A DNA stretch of 47,857 bases from Bacteroidales bacterium (GTDB taxonomy: Bacteria > Bacteroidota > Bacteroidia > Bacteroidales > GCA-2748055). The notes below the pieces were generated by a model. It ran no database searches and had not been told where the DNA came from. It saw nothing but the letters and a program-made list of their open reading frames with translations. The DNA is taken from assembly GCA_016936975.1 (NCBI GenBank), contig JAFGWU010000085.1, positions 1 to 47,857 on the forward strand. Direction: 5' to 3'. Positions 1 through 8,570 of the stretch are shown one piece after another (position 1 is the first letter of the stretch; each line of letters starts with the position of its first letter). Both the position numbers and the translations under genes were made by a program.

Positions 1-84
<84 letters not shown>

Positions 85-90
85 AAAGCA

Positions 91-122
91 TAATAAACCC
101 GATCGCCAGATCGGGTTTATTA
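91..122 (+). terminator. Terminator-like hairpin after tRNA-Ser
   Basis: A perfect 14-bp stem (91-104 with 109-122) closes a GCCA loop and is followed by TTTGG. It starts eight bases after the tRNA 3' end, so it is the natural first terminator for the tRNA transcript. Its left arm overlaps the arm that can pair with 202-218, so two folds compete. Confidence 0.75.
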
Positions 123-135
123 TTTGGAACAGTCC

Positions 136-158
136 CGTTGAAAGCTTGCTTTCATAAG
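136..158 (+). repeat. 23-nt core shared by both tRNA-trailing elements
   Basis: This 23-nt string contains the palindrome GAAAGCTTGCTTTC with flanks CGTT and ATAAG. It occurs again, base for base, on the opposite strand at 47667-47689. Identity over 23 nt in otherwise different surroundings is well beyond chance. Confidence 0.9.
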
Positions 159-178
159 GGAGTGTGACAAATAATACA

Positions 179-202
179 CTTTACGAGCGAAGCGAGTAAA
201 AG
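179..202 (+). other. Covarying hairpin with loop GAGCGAAGCGA
   Basis: The stem is CTTTAC (179-184) against GTAAAAG (196-202, one extra A), with an 11-nt loop at 185-195. The counterpart on the minus strand at 47647-47623 has stem CTTTGT / ACAAAAAG and loop GAGCGGAGCGA. The two inner base pairs changed on both sides, so pairing is kept. The loop contains GCGAAGC, a sequence known to form a very stable DNA mini-hairpin. Confidence 0.75.
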
Positions 203-346
203 GTTTATTATGCTTTGCCGGATCTCCCCCCCCGGGGATCATGAGTCCGCCGAAGTGTAAACGAAGGCGGACGAATAATCCCCAGGCCCGGTTCCCAGTT
301 TTGATTCTTCATTTAAACGGAGTAAATGATGTAAATCGTTAATATT

Positions 347-370
347 CCACGCCAGGCATGGCGTGGCTAC
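347..370 (-). repeat. REP-like palindrome with GTAG foot
   Basis: On the minus strand it reads GTAG followed by an 8-bp stem (CCACGCCA/TGGCGTGG) around a 4-nt loop. A GTAG tetranucleotide at the foot of an imperfect palindrome is typical of REP sequences mobilised by RAYT transposases (established knowledge). The central GCCATGC..TGGCG resembles the palindrome at 16011-16034. No RAYT gene is in the window. Confidence 0.55.
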
Positions 371-459
371 TGTTGCACCCTCCGACCGTGTATGCCGCAG
401 TCTCGAGTAATCGTGACGAAGGCATAAGCTATGCGTAGGAGGGCCTATCCCGAAAAACA

Positions 460-479
460 GCAATCCGCCAGCGGATTGC
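460..479. other. Short perfect hairpin
   Basis: GCAATCCG pairs with CGGATTGC around CCAG. It has no T-run on the plus side that would mark a clear terminator. It lies downstream of the CotH gene on that gene's strand, but about 100 bases past its stop codon. Confidence 0.5.
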
Positions 480-516
480 GTAATTTTTCGAGGATTCTCG
501 AATTTATAGCCAAAGC

Positions 517-564
517 GCAGTAGGCAGTAGGCATGCCTATTGCCTGCTCGAGACTGCCTACTGC
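517..564. repeat. Inverted heptamer repeat (GCAGTAG units)
   Basis: Two tandem GCAGTAG heptamers are followed by GCATGCC and TATTGCC. The 12-mer GCAGTAGGCAGT (518-529) has its exact reverse complement at 553-564. The structure ends 14 bases beyond the stop codon of the minus-strand CotH gene and could act as its transcript-end hairpin. Related heptamers occur at 27716-27736. Confidence 0.6.
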
Positions 565-578
565 TTACTGTTTCCCAA

Positions 579-3020
579 TTACCGGTTGATCACCAATTTT
601 CGGGTAAGGACATAGTTTCGATCCGTTCTCAGCATGACCAGGTATATCCCGTTTTCGAGCTCCCCGCAATCATACGTTACCGAAATCCTGCCGGGACCAC
701 TGTAAATATGATCGATCCTCTGACCCACCAGATTGTATAATTCGATACTCATGAACGGGCTCCGTATATCTGTTCTGATATGTATCTGCCCGGATGCCGG
801 ATTGGGATAAACCATAAAGGTGCCTGCCTTATCCAGATTGGATCCGGCAGATTCAATAATCGATTCAAGCACCTCAAAATTAAAACGGATGCTTTTCCGG
901 TTTCCATATATATCGGTCGCGGTGACGAAAAGCTCACTGACGCCGATCCCCTTGAGCTCCAGTTTAAGCGAATCGGATTTTTTCACATCCGGCTCAACTA
1001 CGGAGGTGTCGCTTGAAATAGCACTGAATTTCAAATCAGGAGCAAAGGGATAGGAAAAGATGGAGTCCAGGTCAAGATATACCTTCTCCTCCTCGAAGTA
1101 TGCGCTCCTGTCACCGATTGTTTTCAGAATGGTAATCTCGGGATAACCGGGCGGTTTCGGAACGTCGGAAAGCTGCTGATCCATCCAGGCCCACCTCTGG
1201 GTCAGGAAGTTCTTTAAATATCCTACTTCCCTGCGGTAGGTGTCCCTGTCCTGGTAACCGATGGTTTCCCTCCAGATGTATTTCCCAAGCACCGGCCACT
1301 TTTCGAACTCCCGGGCCTCCGCCTCCGAAAGCAGGTCTGCAATGGAATCGACATAGGCCAGCAGGGTTTCCGTCCTGAAGGGTCCGGCCCGCAACTCCTT
1401 CCACCGCAGGCTCACCGAATAACGGAAGAAGGGTTCGTTAAACAATAAAGGCCAGTAAAAAGGATTGCCGCCTTTGCCCGGGTGTTCATACAACCAGAGA
1501 TCGATGATCCCGTCATCAGGAAAGGATGAGTTGCCTGCTGACTGGTCGAAATCCCAAACCGGACCGGCATTTATAGGCCCGTTTTTATCCTTATGATAAT
1601 AACCACTCCAGCCATACGCATCGCTGTTCCGCATTGCTTCCTGCACAATCGCTTCATAAATAAAAGATGCCACATCAATATGAGCCACATAACCGGTATC
1701 CGGATTGGCATATATATCATATTCCACTCTCATTTTATTTCTGAAAGCATCGTCAACCGATTTAATATAGGCCAGCTGAAGTGGATGGATATCCTTGATC
1801 TTCGGGTAGGCTATGGTGCGTCTTTCTCCAAAGTGTTCCTCAAATCCGGTAATTTCCCATATATAACCACCGGTAATATCCTCCCCTGAAATCTCGGTTG
1901 AATCCAGGGTGGCTATATCCACCCGGTTTTTGTCCCGCTTAAGTTTCTCCATAAGGATATAGATTCCCTGGTACTCGCCGTTAAGAATCAACTCAACATG
2001 CCGCGTATTGCTGGCCCACCTGCCGGTCTGTCTCGACATATGACCTGAAAGGGGATTTCTGATGAAGGTGTGATCAATGTAGGAAGCCCTCAAAACCCAG
2101 TCGTTTTCCTCCGGCATTCCCAGGAGGGAAACATCCAGATTTTCTCCCAGGTCATCCCTTGTCTCGAAATTATAGGGTTTTTTAGGGAAATCTGAGGTTG
2201 AGTGTCCCCTGAGCTCAATGCCTATTGAACCATTGTATTCATTATACGGGTCATTCTGATGGTTTCTCTCTCCGGGTCCGTTATAGATAATTCCCATATG
2301 GGCATTAATTTTCGGTTCATCGGTAATGCTCCCCCCACCCTCAGTCTCAATGACCATTATTGGCAGATTGCTTTCAAATTCGGGATCCGGTTCAACGAAC
2401 CACTGAGGTACTTCAGAATATAAAATACCGGCTCCATCCCTTCTGATATGGAGAAACGGGGCAAGCGAAAAATCTGTTGAGGTCGGTTCCATATTGATAC
2501 CCTGGATGGCAAGCGTATTGTCGCCCTCTTTAATAACGGAACGGGGAATTCCTACCCGTTCGGGCTGACCGCCCGTAAACATTACAGCCTCGTGCCAGCC
2601 GGTCGGAGTGTAATTGTAGGCCGGGTAGTCTGTTTCGATATTATATGATCTCGCAATAACCTGTCCGTTCAGATAGGCCACGTAGGCATCATCATAATCG
2701 ATATCCAGGATCACACTGTCTATTTCAGCGGTATTGAAAATTTGAAAAACGGTCCGGATATAAAGCGAATATGTTATATTCAGGATGGTTGTATCATCAT
2801 TATCACCAAAACCAAAACTTCCCCTGGCCTGGATCCATTCGGTATCGTTAAAGTCTTCGGTATACCATCCGGCAGGAGGCTCCGTGTCCCCAATAAAATA
2901 GGCCCAGATATCGTTGGCCATGACGACCGTTTCCCAATGTGCCTGAGCATTCAGGAAGGTGCCGGCAAAAATTGCCAGAAGTGCTAATGCATATTTCAGA
3001 ATACCGTTATTAATCATCAT
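579..3020 (-). CDS. CotH kinase-family protein exported by T9SS
   Basis: This 813-residue secreted protein starts with a signal peptide (about 1-26; residues 1 and 2 are both Met, so either may be the start). A jelly-roll, galactose-binding-like region follows (about 28-205). The CotH kinase domain (about 215-560) shows RGHSTSDFPKKPYNFE and a GPVWDFDQSAGN segment; the acidic DFD motif fits the metal/ATP site of CotH kinases. The last ~85 residues are a T9SS type-A sorting domain, with YPNPASG, LYNLVGQ and NGIYLV. CotH proteins phosphorylate spore-coat proteins in Bacillus; the substrate of bacteroidotal secreted homologues is unknown. The gene stands alone, 145 bases downstream of the hypD stop, and its end is followed by the heptamer inverted repeat. 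It is probably surface-attached or released. The domain call is secure; the role is not known. Confidence 0.85.
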   Translation of the reverse strand: MMINNGILKYALALLAIFAGTFLNAQAHWETVVMANDIWAYFIGDTEPPAGWYTEDFNDTEWIQARGSFGFGDNDDTTILNITYSLYIRTVFQIFNTAEIDSVILDIDYDDAYVAYLNGQVIARSYNIETDYPAYNYTPTGWHEAVMFTGGQPERVGIPRSVIKEGDNTLAIQGINMEPTSTDFSLAPFLHIRRDGAGILYSEVPQWFVEPDPEFESNLPIMVIETEGGGSITDEPKINAHMGIIYNGPGERNHQNDPYNEYNGSIGIELRGHSTSDFPKKPYNFETRDDLGENLDVSLLGMPEENDWVLRASYIDHTFIRNPLSGHMSRQTGRWASNTRHVELILNGEYQGIYILMEKLKRDKNRVDIATLDSTEISGEDITGGYIWEITGFEEHFGERRTIAYPKIKDIHPLQLAYIKSVDDAFRNKMRVEYDIYANPDTGYVAHIDVASFIYEAIVQEAMRNSDAYGWSGYYHKDKNGPINAGPVWDFDQSAGNSSFPDDGIIDLWLYEHPGKGGNPFYWPLLFNEPFFRYSVSLRWKELRAGPFRTETLLAYVDSIADLLSEAEAREFEKWPVLGKYIWRETIGYQDRDTYRREVGYLKNFLTQRWAWMDQQLSDVPKPPGYPEITILKTIGDRSAYFEEEKVYLDLDSIFSYPFAPDLKFSAISSDTSVVEPDVKKSDSLKLELKGIGVSELFVTATDIYGNRKSIRFNFEVLESIIESAGSNLDKAGTFMVYPNPASGQIHIRTDIRSPFMSIELYNLVGQRIDHIYSGPGRISVTYDCGELENGIYLVMLRTDRNYVLTRKLVINR

Positions 3021-3165
3021 AATATTTATGGGAAAAGCCTTAAAATTAGTAATTATTCATGAAAATCTATCCCATTTAGGTCCGGGGATGCTATAAGACC
3101 GTGCAGGAATAAAAAAACCATGATCACATCATACCATGCAAGGCAATACGCAGGCAGGTTGTCTC

Positions 3166-5529
3166 TTACATTGCTTGGTGTTCGGTGCGCCGGATGATCT
3201 CATTTTGCAGTTCGGGGCCAAGATCGTTGAAATAATCGCTGTAACCGGCTACGCGAACAATCAGGTCCTGGTACTTTTCCGGGTGCTTCTGGGCATCACG
3301 GAGTGTTTTTGCAGAAACCACATTGAACTGGATATGGTGGCCGTCCATTCTGAAATAACTGCGGATCAACTGGGTTATCTTGCGGATACTCCGTTCATCG
3401 TTGAAGAAATCGGGTGTAAATTTCTGGTTGAGCAGGGTGCCCCCTGTTTTCAGGTGATCGATCTTGCCGGCTGAATTCAGCACCGCAGTCGGCCCGTTTT
3501 TATCCATCCCCTGGAATGGAGAGATGCCTTCTGAAAGCGGTTCCCCCGCAAGGCGTCCGTCGGCAGTGGCCCCCACCACCTTCCCGAAATAAACGTGACT
3601 GGTCGTCGGAAGCATATTGATCCTGTAAGTTGCCCCCCTCGGACTCCGTCGGCCGTTTACAGACTTGTAAAACGCGTCAAACACCCACCGCGCATGGTCA
3701 TCAGCATAATCATCATCATTGCCGTATTTTGGTGTTTCGTAGAGCAGGGCAGCACGGAAGGCATCATGACCGTCAAAATTTTCATCCAGTACCTTAAGGA
3801 AGCTTCCGATGGAGATGGTCTTTTTGTCGAAAACATGATACTGTATCGCAGTAAAGATATCGGTAATTGATCCGAGCCCTACTCCCTGGATATAACTGGT
3901 ATTGTATCTCGCACCTCCTGCATTGTAATCCTTTCCGTTGGCAATACAGTCATCAATCAGCAGAGAAAGGAACGGGACCGGCATATGCCTGCTGAAAATC
4001 CTTTCGATGATGTTATTTCCGGTGATTTTGATATCAATAAAATATGCAAGCTGCTTGAGGAAGGCATTCCTTAAATCTTCAAAGGATTCAAAGGTCTCCG
4101 GGTTACCGGTTCTGATACCAATCTGTTTGCCTGTTCTCGGGTCCAGACCATCATGCAGGGTTATTTCAAGCACCTTTACCAGGTTAAAATACCCGGTAAG
4201 GATATAAGCTTCTGTACCGAAGGCTCCGCTTTCCACACAACCCGAGGCTCCCCCGTTCCTTGCATCCTCTACACTCTTGCCCTGACCTATCAGTTCCTGC
4301 ACAATGGCATCGGTGTTAAAAATGGATGGCTGACCAAATCCGGTTTTAACAATCTGCACCGTCCTGTCAACAAATTGATCAGGGTTCTTTTTGCTTACCT
4401 GTATCATTGATGAGGGCTGTACCAGCCTCATTTCCTCAACCACGTCCAGCAATAAAAAGGTGAGTTCGTTTACCGCATCGGAACCATCCTCCTTCACACC
4501 GCCCAGGTTGATAAGGCAGAAATCGGTGTAAGTATTGCTTTCCTCGGCGGTAACTCCAACTTTAGGAGGAGAGGGATGGTCATTGAATTTGACCCAGAAT
4601 GCCTGGATCAGCTCTTTTGCACTTTCCACGGAATGCAATCCCTTCTCCAGATCGCTCTTATAAAACGGGTAAAGGTGTTGGTCGAGCCTGCCGGGATTGA
4701 ATGAATCCCATGGATTCAGTTCGGTTATGACCCCAAGGTGCACAAACCAGTAATACTGGAGCGCCTCGTGCATGGTACGCGGTGCATTGGCCGGCACATG
4801 ACGGCAGATTCCCGCCATGTGCTCCAGTTCCTTCTTCCTGTCAGGGTCCTTTTCATCAGCAGCAAGCTGCTCAAGCGCCTCAGCGTGACGTGCGGCATAT
4901 CGGATCAGTGCAACAGCTGCAATTTTCATAGCCTTCAGTTCCTCACCTTTGTCATAGGCATCCATATCATTCATGAAATCAAGGGCATTCATACCCCGAT
5001 CGATGTCATTAATAATATCAAGCATACCTTTGCTGTAAATCTTTTTCCCGAGCACGGTATGTCCGGGGGCACGCTGTTCCTGGAACTCAGTAAAAACACC
5101 TGCCTCATATGCATCCAGCCACTCTTTTTTTATATTGCTGAAAATCCGGTCCCGGTTTGTCCGGCCGCTCCAATAGGGAATAATTACCTCCTTATAGGCT
5201 TTCCGCGTCTCTTCATCAACCTTAAAGGAGACTTTTTTACGACTATTCAGAATATCCAGGTCCTTCAATGAATGCAGGTTGATCTCCGGGTAGGTCGGCG
5301 TGGCTTTGGGAGCCGGTCCACGTTCCCCGACAATTAATTCGTAATCGTTGATGCAGATTTTCTTATGTTCCAGGATATACTCAAACGCTTTTGCCCGCTC
5401 TACCGGTTTAGAGTACTGGTTGGCAGACAATTCTTTATAAAACCGGGTAACAAGCAGTCCACGCTCGGCAGATATGCGGTTCTCTGCCTGCAGGGTGGCT
5501 TTTCTTAAATTTTGTATGCGTTCTGTCAT
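3166..5529 (-). CDS. hypD: trans-4-hydroxy-L-proline dehydratase (glycyl radical enzyme)
   Basis: This 787-residue member of the glycyl radical family removes water from trans-4-hydroxy-L-proline to give 1-pyrroline-5-carboxylate, in the cytoplasm and without oxygen. The thiyl cysteine motif is GCVE (Cys431, Glu433) and the radical loop is RVAGYS with Gly762. Each active-site residue I recall for Clostridioides difficile HypD (F152, H160, S334, D339, F340, C434, E436, Y450, T645, G765) is found here at exactly minus three: F149, H157, S331, D336, F337, C431, E433, Y447, T642, G762. That makes HypD much more likely than pyruvate formate-lyase, glycerol dehydratase or choline lyase. It lies 23 bases downstream of its activase in one operon. 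No proC (pyrroline-5-carboxylate reductase) is nearby, which differs from many hypD loci. The residue numbers of the reference enzyme come from memory. Confidence 0.88.
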   Translation of the reverse strand: MTERIQNLRKATLQAENRISAERGLLVTRFYKELSANQYSKPVERAKAFEYILEHKKICINDYELIVGERGPAPKATPTYPEINLHSLKDLDILNSRKKVSFKVDEETRKAYKEVIIPYWSGRTNRDRIFSNIKKEWLDAYEAGVFTEFQEQRAPGHTVLGKKIYSKGMLDIINDIDRGMNALDFMNDMDAYDKGEELKAMKIAAVALIRYAARHAEALEQLAADEKDPDRKKELEHMAGICRHVPANAPRTMHEALQYYWFVHLGVITELNPWDSFNPGRLDQHLYPFYKSDLEKGLHSVESAKELIQAFWVKFNDHPSPPKVGVTAEESNTYTDFCLINLGGVKEDGSDAVNELTFLLLDVVEEMRLVQPSSMIQVSKKNPDQFVDRTVQIVKTGFGQPSIFNTDAIVQELIGQGKSVEDARNGGASGCVESGAFGTEAYILTGYFNLVKVLEITLHDGLDPRTGKQIGIRTGNPETFESFEDLRNAFLKQLAYFIDIKITGNNIIERIFSRHMPVPFLSLLIDDCIANGKDYNAGGARYNTSYIQGVGLGSITDIFTAIQYHVFDKKTISIGSFLKVLDENFDGHDAFRAALLYETPKYGNDDDYADDHARWVFDAFYKSVNGRRSPRGATYRINMLPTTSHVYFGKVVGATADGRLAGEPLSEGISPFQGMDKNGPTAVLNSAGKIDHLKTGGTLLNQKFTPDFFNDERSIRKITQLIRSYFRMDGHHIQFNVVSAKTLRDAQKHPEKYQDLIVRVAGYSDYFNDLGPELQNEIIRRTEHQAM

Positions 5530-5552
5530 ATCTGAAATTTTTTGTAAATCTA

Positions 5553-6353
5553 TTAACCACCGATGAGGATTTCCAGACCGGTACTTTCGAACCGCTGTTT
5601 AAGGTTTTGCATCATCCGGGCACCGGGTTCACCGGTGTCTGGAAGTTTGTATTTTATCCCCAATTTCAAATATTTATTTTCAGCGATCCGGTGATAGGGC
5701 AGCAGATGTACCTCGTTCAAATTTTCTCTTCTCTGAAAGATAAAGGCCGCCATCTTCTCTATTTCATCATCGCTCGTATTAACACCCGGTACAACAGGTA
5801 TACGGAAAATGACCTGTGCTTTGTTTTCCAGCAGAAAATCGGCATTTGACAGGATCAGGGCATTGTCTTTTCCCGTGTACTTCCTGTGCAATTCAGGATC
5901 CATATTTTTGATGTCATAAAGAAACAGTTCCGTCAGGGGGAGAATGCGTTCAAGAATCTCCCTCTTTGCAAATCCGCAGGTGTCGATAGTCGTGTGCAGA
6001 CCATGCTTTTTACTCAGTGCCAGGAGCTCTTCAAGAGCCCCGGGCTGCATCAGGGGCTCTCCCCCTGAGAAGGTCACACCGCCACCCGATTCCTGGTAAA
6101 AATGTTGATCCCTCAGGATGATTTTCATTAACTCACCGATATCAACTTTTTCTCCATAGGTCTTTTTTGCATCGATTTTCCTTCCGTTCACTTTGCGTTC
6201 AATATCAACTGCAACCGGTTCAGGGGACTGGCTCTCCGGGTTATGACACCACCAGCACCTGAGCGGGCACCCCTTCATGAACACGGTAGTCCGTATCCCT
6301 GGACCGTCGTGCACCGCAAAACGTTTAATATCAAAGATAATTACGTGCGACAT
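5553..6353 (-). CDS. Glycyl radical enzyme activating protein (radical SAM)
   Basis: This 266-residue radical SAM protein installs the glycyl radical on its partner using S-adenosylmethionine and a [4Fe-4S] cluster. The cluster motif CxxxCxxC is at Cys29, Cys33 and Cys36 (GCPLRCWWC), and the SAM-binding GGE motif is at about 97-99. DGPGIRTTVF near the N-terminus is typical of PflA-type activases. The ferredoxin-like insertion with extra cysteine clusters found in many activases of dehydratase-type glycyl radical enzymes is absent; the residues after the CxxxCxxC loop contain no cysteine until about residue 125. The gene precedes hypD on the same strand with a 23-base gap, so HypD is the expected partner. 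Its start is preceded by a region with a strong palindrome (6396-6448). Confidence 0.88.
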   Translation of the reverse strand: MSHVIIFDIKRFAVHDGPGIRTTVFMKGCPLRCWWCHNPESQSPEPVAVDIERKVNGRKIDAKKTYGEKVDIGELMKIILRDQHFYQESGGGVTFSGGEPLMQPGALEELLALSKKHGLHTTIDTCGFAKREILERILPLTELFLYDIKNMDPELHRKYTGKDNALILSNADFLLENKAQVIFRIPVVPGVNTSDDEIEKMAAFIFQRRENLNEVHLLPYHRIAENKYLKLGIKYKLPDTGEPGARMMQNLKQRFESTGLEILIGG

Positions 6354-6395
6354 GATTGAACTTCTAAAGTATGTGAAGGATATTTAAGCTGGATA

Positions 6396-6448
6396 ATGGT
6401 TTTAAATAGGGATTAGCGATTCGCCTATTCTCTTAATCGCTAAACCAT
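6396..6448. promoter_or_regulatory. Palindrome upstream of the hypD activase operon
   Basis: TTAGCGATT (6413-6421) and AATCGCTAA (6435-6443) form a 9-bp stem, flanked by ATGGTTT (6396-6402) and AAACCAT (6442-6448). It sits 43-95 bases before the activase start. The segment 6421-6441 matches 19 of 21 bases at 19468-19488, ahead of the GH106 gene, so it may be an operator or an interspersed repeat. The rest of 6354-6581 shows no gene. Confidence 0.4.
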
Positions 6449-6581
6449 CCAGCATTCGTAGAGTCCCCTGCCGGGATTGTGATATAAGTTTGTATGGACG
6501 GTCACCGGTTTCATCACACATGCAAATTAACAAATAATTCCGGGGATCAGAGTCGCATCAGAAGGTTTTTTTAACGCGGAA

Positions 6582-7769
6582 TTAATCACCACACTCTGCA
6601 GAGGTCAGTTTGTCCACCCGGATCCTGGCTTCCTCCATACTTTTATTCTTAAGGCTCTTGAAAAAGATCCTGTATCGCTTGTAGACCTGTCCTCCCATAT
6701 ATTCCATCTCGGCCCTCACTTTTATATTGCTTTCCATCTCCAGGTGGCTGTCGATATATTTCATCCCTCCCTTATGTGCCGAATTCAACATGGCCGTACC
6801 GAGCACCGCATCCAGTCCTCTGTTCTGGTAATCGGGATGGATTGCACCAAGAAGGAGGTTAAGCTGGCGTGTGCGCCTGCTGGAAAGGAAGATATGAAAC
6901 AGTCCAAAGGGAAAGAGGTATCCTTTTGAACGTCTGATCCCTTCACTGATATCGGGCATACCGATTATAAAAGCAACCAGTTCATTTAATTCATTCTGAA
7001 TAACCTTGATATATCTCGGATCCATTATCAGGAGGTAGCGGTTGGCAAAATCATCCATCTCCTCGAGCGTAAAAGGCATAAAGCCATATATTTCCTTAAA
7101 GGTTTTGTTGATCAGTGTAAATATGGGCCTGATCAGCGGCTTTAAATCCTTTCTGCGGGTGAACTCCACCAGGTGCAGTTCGTTGTTACGCATGGCCCGG
7201 TCGGATATGCGCTGGTAAATCTCAGGGATTTTCTCCGGGATATCAACCTTATAAACCACCAAATCAATCTCCTTCTTATAGCCCAGTGCATCAAGGTGCC
7301 TGATGATGTACTCGAAATTGCAGTGAGAAGCTATGACAATCGGCTGGCTGAAACCTTCCACCAGGAATCCCTGGGGATCCTTATCCGAAAAGGCCAGCGG
7401 ACCCACAAGCTTGTCCATCCCTTTAATCCTGGCCCAGTCTTCAACATGTTCAAGGAGTATCCGGATAACCTCCTGGTCATCCCATGCTTCGAGAAAATTA
7501 AAACGGGCATTGTTCTCCCGGTGGTTCTCATTATATCGATAATTGATGATCCCCATGATCCTTCCAACCACCTTTCGGTCCCGATAGGCGAGCAGCAAAA
7601 TGGTATCGCAATACTGAAAAGCTTTGTTCCTGTTGGCATCAAAAAATTCCCATTCGTCGGAATATAACGGAGGCACCCAGTTTTTATGATCCCTGTGAAC
7701 ACGTGCGGGAAGATGGATGAACTGCTTCATCTCCCGTTTAGTACATACAGGTTTTACAGTAATACCCAT
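6582..7769 (-). CDS. GNAT-superfamily acyltransferase-like protein
   Basis: This 395-residue cytoplasmic protein belongs to a group of long GNAT-related proteins. The C-terminal half carries an acetyl-CoA-binding pattern at about 309-325 (AIHPDYQNRG followed by LDAVLG), the usual motif A of GNAT enzymes. A second N-terminal GNAT-like half is suggested by hydrophobic strands around 55-75 (ILLLAYRDRKVVGRIMGII). The substrate cannot be told. There is no signal peptide. The gene is alone on the minus strand between the hypD operon (228-base gap) and a second acetyltransferase gene (89-base gap). It resembles the poorly characterised YghO-like group by general pattern, which is from memory. Confidence 0.65.
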   Translation of the reverse strand: MGITVKPVCTKREMKQFIHLPARVHRDHKNWVPPLYSDEWEFFDANRNKAFQYCDTILLLAYRDRKVVGRIMGIINYRYNENHRENNARFNFLEAWDDQEVIRILLEHVEDWARIKGMDKLVGPLAFSDKDPQGFLVEGFSQPIVIASHCNFEYIIRHLDALGYKKEIDLVVYKVDIPEKIPEIYQRISDRAMRNNELHLVEFTRRKDLKPLIRPIFTLINKTFKEIYGFMPFTLEEMDDFANRYLLIMDPRYIKVIQNELNELVAFIIGMPDISEGIRRSKGYLFPFGLFHIFLSSRRTRQLNLLLGAIHPDYQNRGLDAVLGTAMLNSAHKGGMKYIDSHLEMESNIKVRAEMEYMGGQVYKRYRIFFKSLKNKSMEEARIRVDKLTSAECGD

Positions 7770-7858
7770 GAACGGTTCAGTTAGTTAGCAATTTTACTCC
7801 GGAAAAATAGGGTATTTTACTCAAAGAAGCAATAGAAACCGAAGAAGCGGCCGGAATA

Positions 7859-8359
7859 TTAAAAGCGTCCGGCAAGGTTATTAAGTGCATCCCCGGTTAC
7901 CCGGTTGATGGTCCAATCGTCGAGCAGTATTGAACCCATGGATTTGTAAAATTCGATGGAGGGTTCATTCCAGTCAAGCACCGCCCATTCCATCCGGCCG
8001 CAATCCCTCTCAACGGCCAGCCGGGCAAGATAAGCCAGCATCGTCTTCCCGAATCCTTTACCACGGTACTCTTCCAGTACAAACAGGTCCTCAAGGTAAA
8101 TGCCGGGTTTGGCCAGGAAGGTGGAGAAGTTATGAAAGAACAGGGCAAACCCGACCGGGGTATCGCGGTAATATCCGATAATCACTTCGGCCATGCGCTT
8201 CTCACCGAAGAGATAACGTTCAAGCTTCTCTTCCGTTGCGGTCACTTCGTGGTTCAAACGCTCGTAAACAGCAAGCTGCCTGATAAAATAGAGTATCAGA
8301 CCGGTGTCGCTTTTTTCAGCGGGCTTTATGAAAAAATCCCTTACAGATGTGGAAATCAT
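7859..8359 (-). CDS. GNAT N-acetyltransferase (diamine acetyltransferase-like)
   Basis: I choose the ATG at 8359, giving 166 residues. The frame stays open to 8524, but the extra 55 residues do not look like protein of this family, and the domain begins right after this methionine (RDFFIKPAEKSD). The acetyl-CoA loop is EEYRGKGFGKTML at about 96-108, followed by WAVLDWNEPSIEFYKSMG near the C-terminus, typical of spermidine/diamine acetyltransferases. It would transfer acetyl from acetyl-CoA to a small amine; the real substrate is unknown. It lies on the minus strand, 211 bases downstream of the aldo/keto reductase start-to-stop unit; that gap (8360-8570) holds nothing I recognise. Confidence 0.8.
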   Translation of the reverse strand: MISTSVRDFFIKPAEKSDTGLILYFIRQLAVYERLNHEVTATEEKLERYLFGEKRMAEVIIGYYRDTPVGFALFFHNFSTFLAKPGIYLEDLFVLEEYRGKGFGKTMLAYLARLAVERDCGRMEWAVLDWNEPSIEFYKSMGSILLDDWTINRVTGDALNNLAGRF

Positions 8360-8570
8360 GATAAATGAATTATCATAGGTTGAAATAATTTTGGTTTGTG
8401 CCGCCACTGATTCTGCTCTTCTCCGGGGATAATGATGAATCCTGCCATTATCTCCGCATGAAGACTTCCCGGCAGTCTGGAAGCCGATGCCCCTGTCTCC
8501 CTGCTGTAAAAAGCTGCAGCGCAAATCCGGTCTTATTGCTGAAGAGCCCTGTTTCAGCAGGCGAGCACTT

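Larger units (their letters stand above)
219..578. other. Gene-free region with several hairpins
   Basis: No convincing gene was found in this stretch between element A and the stop codon of the CotH gene. It holds a compound hairpin at 234-283 (outer GGGGAT/ATCCCC, inner GTCCGCC at 245-251 with GGCGGAC at 266-272), the REP-like palindrome at 347-370, a hairpin at 460-479 (GCAATCCG/CGGATTGC, loop CCAG) and an inverted heptamer repeat at 517-564. A 74-residue open frame on the minus strand has no family resemblance and runs through the REP palindrome, so I treat it as spurious. Confidence 0.6.

Noticed and set aside
239-463. 74-residue open frame on the minus strand
   Set aside because: It runs through the REP palindrome and other hairpins, has no signal, domain or start context, and its composition is not protein-like.
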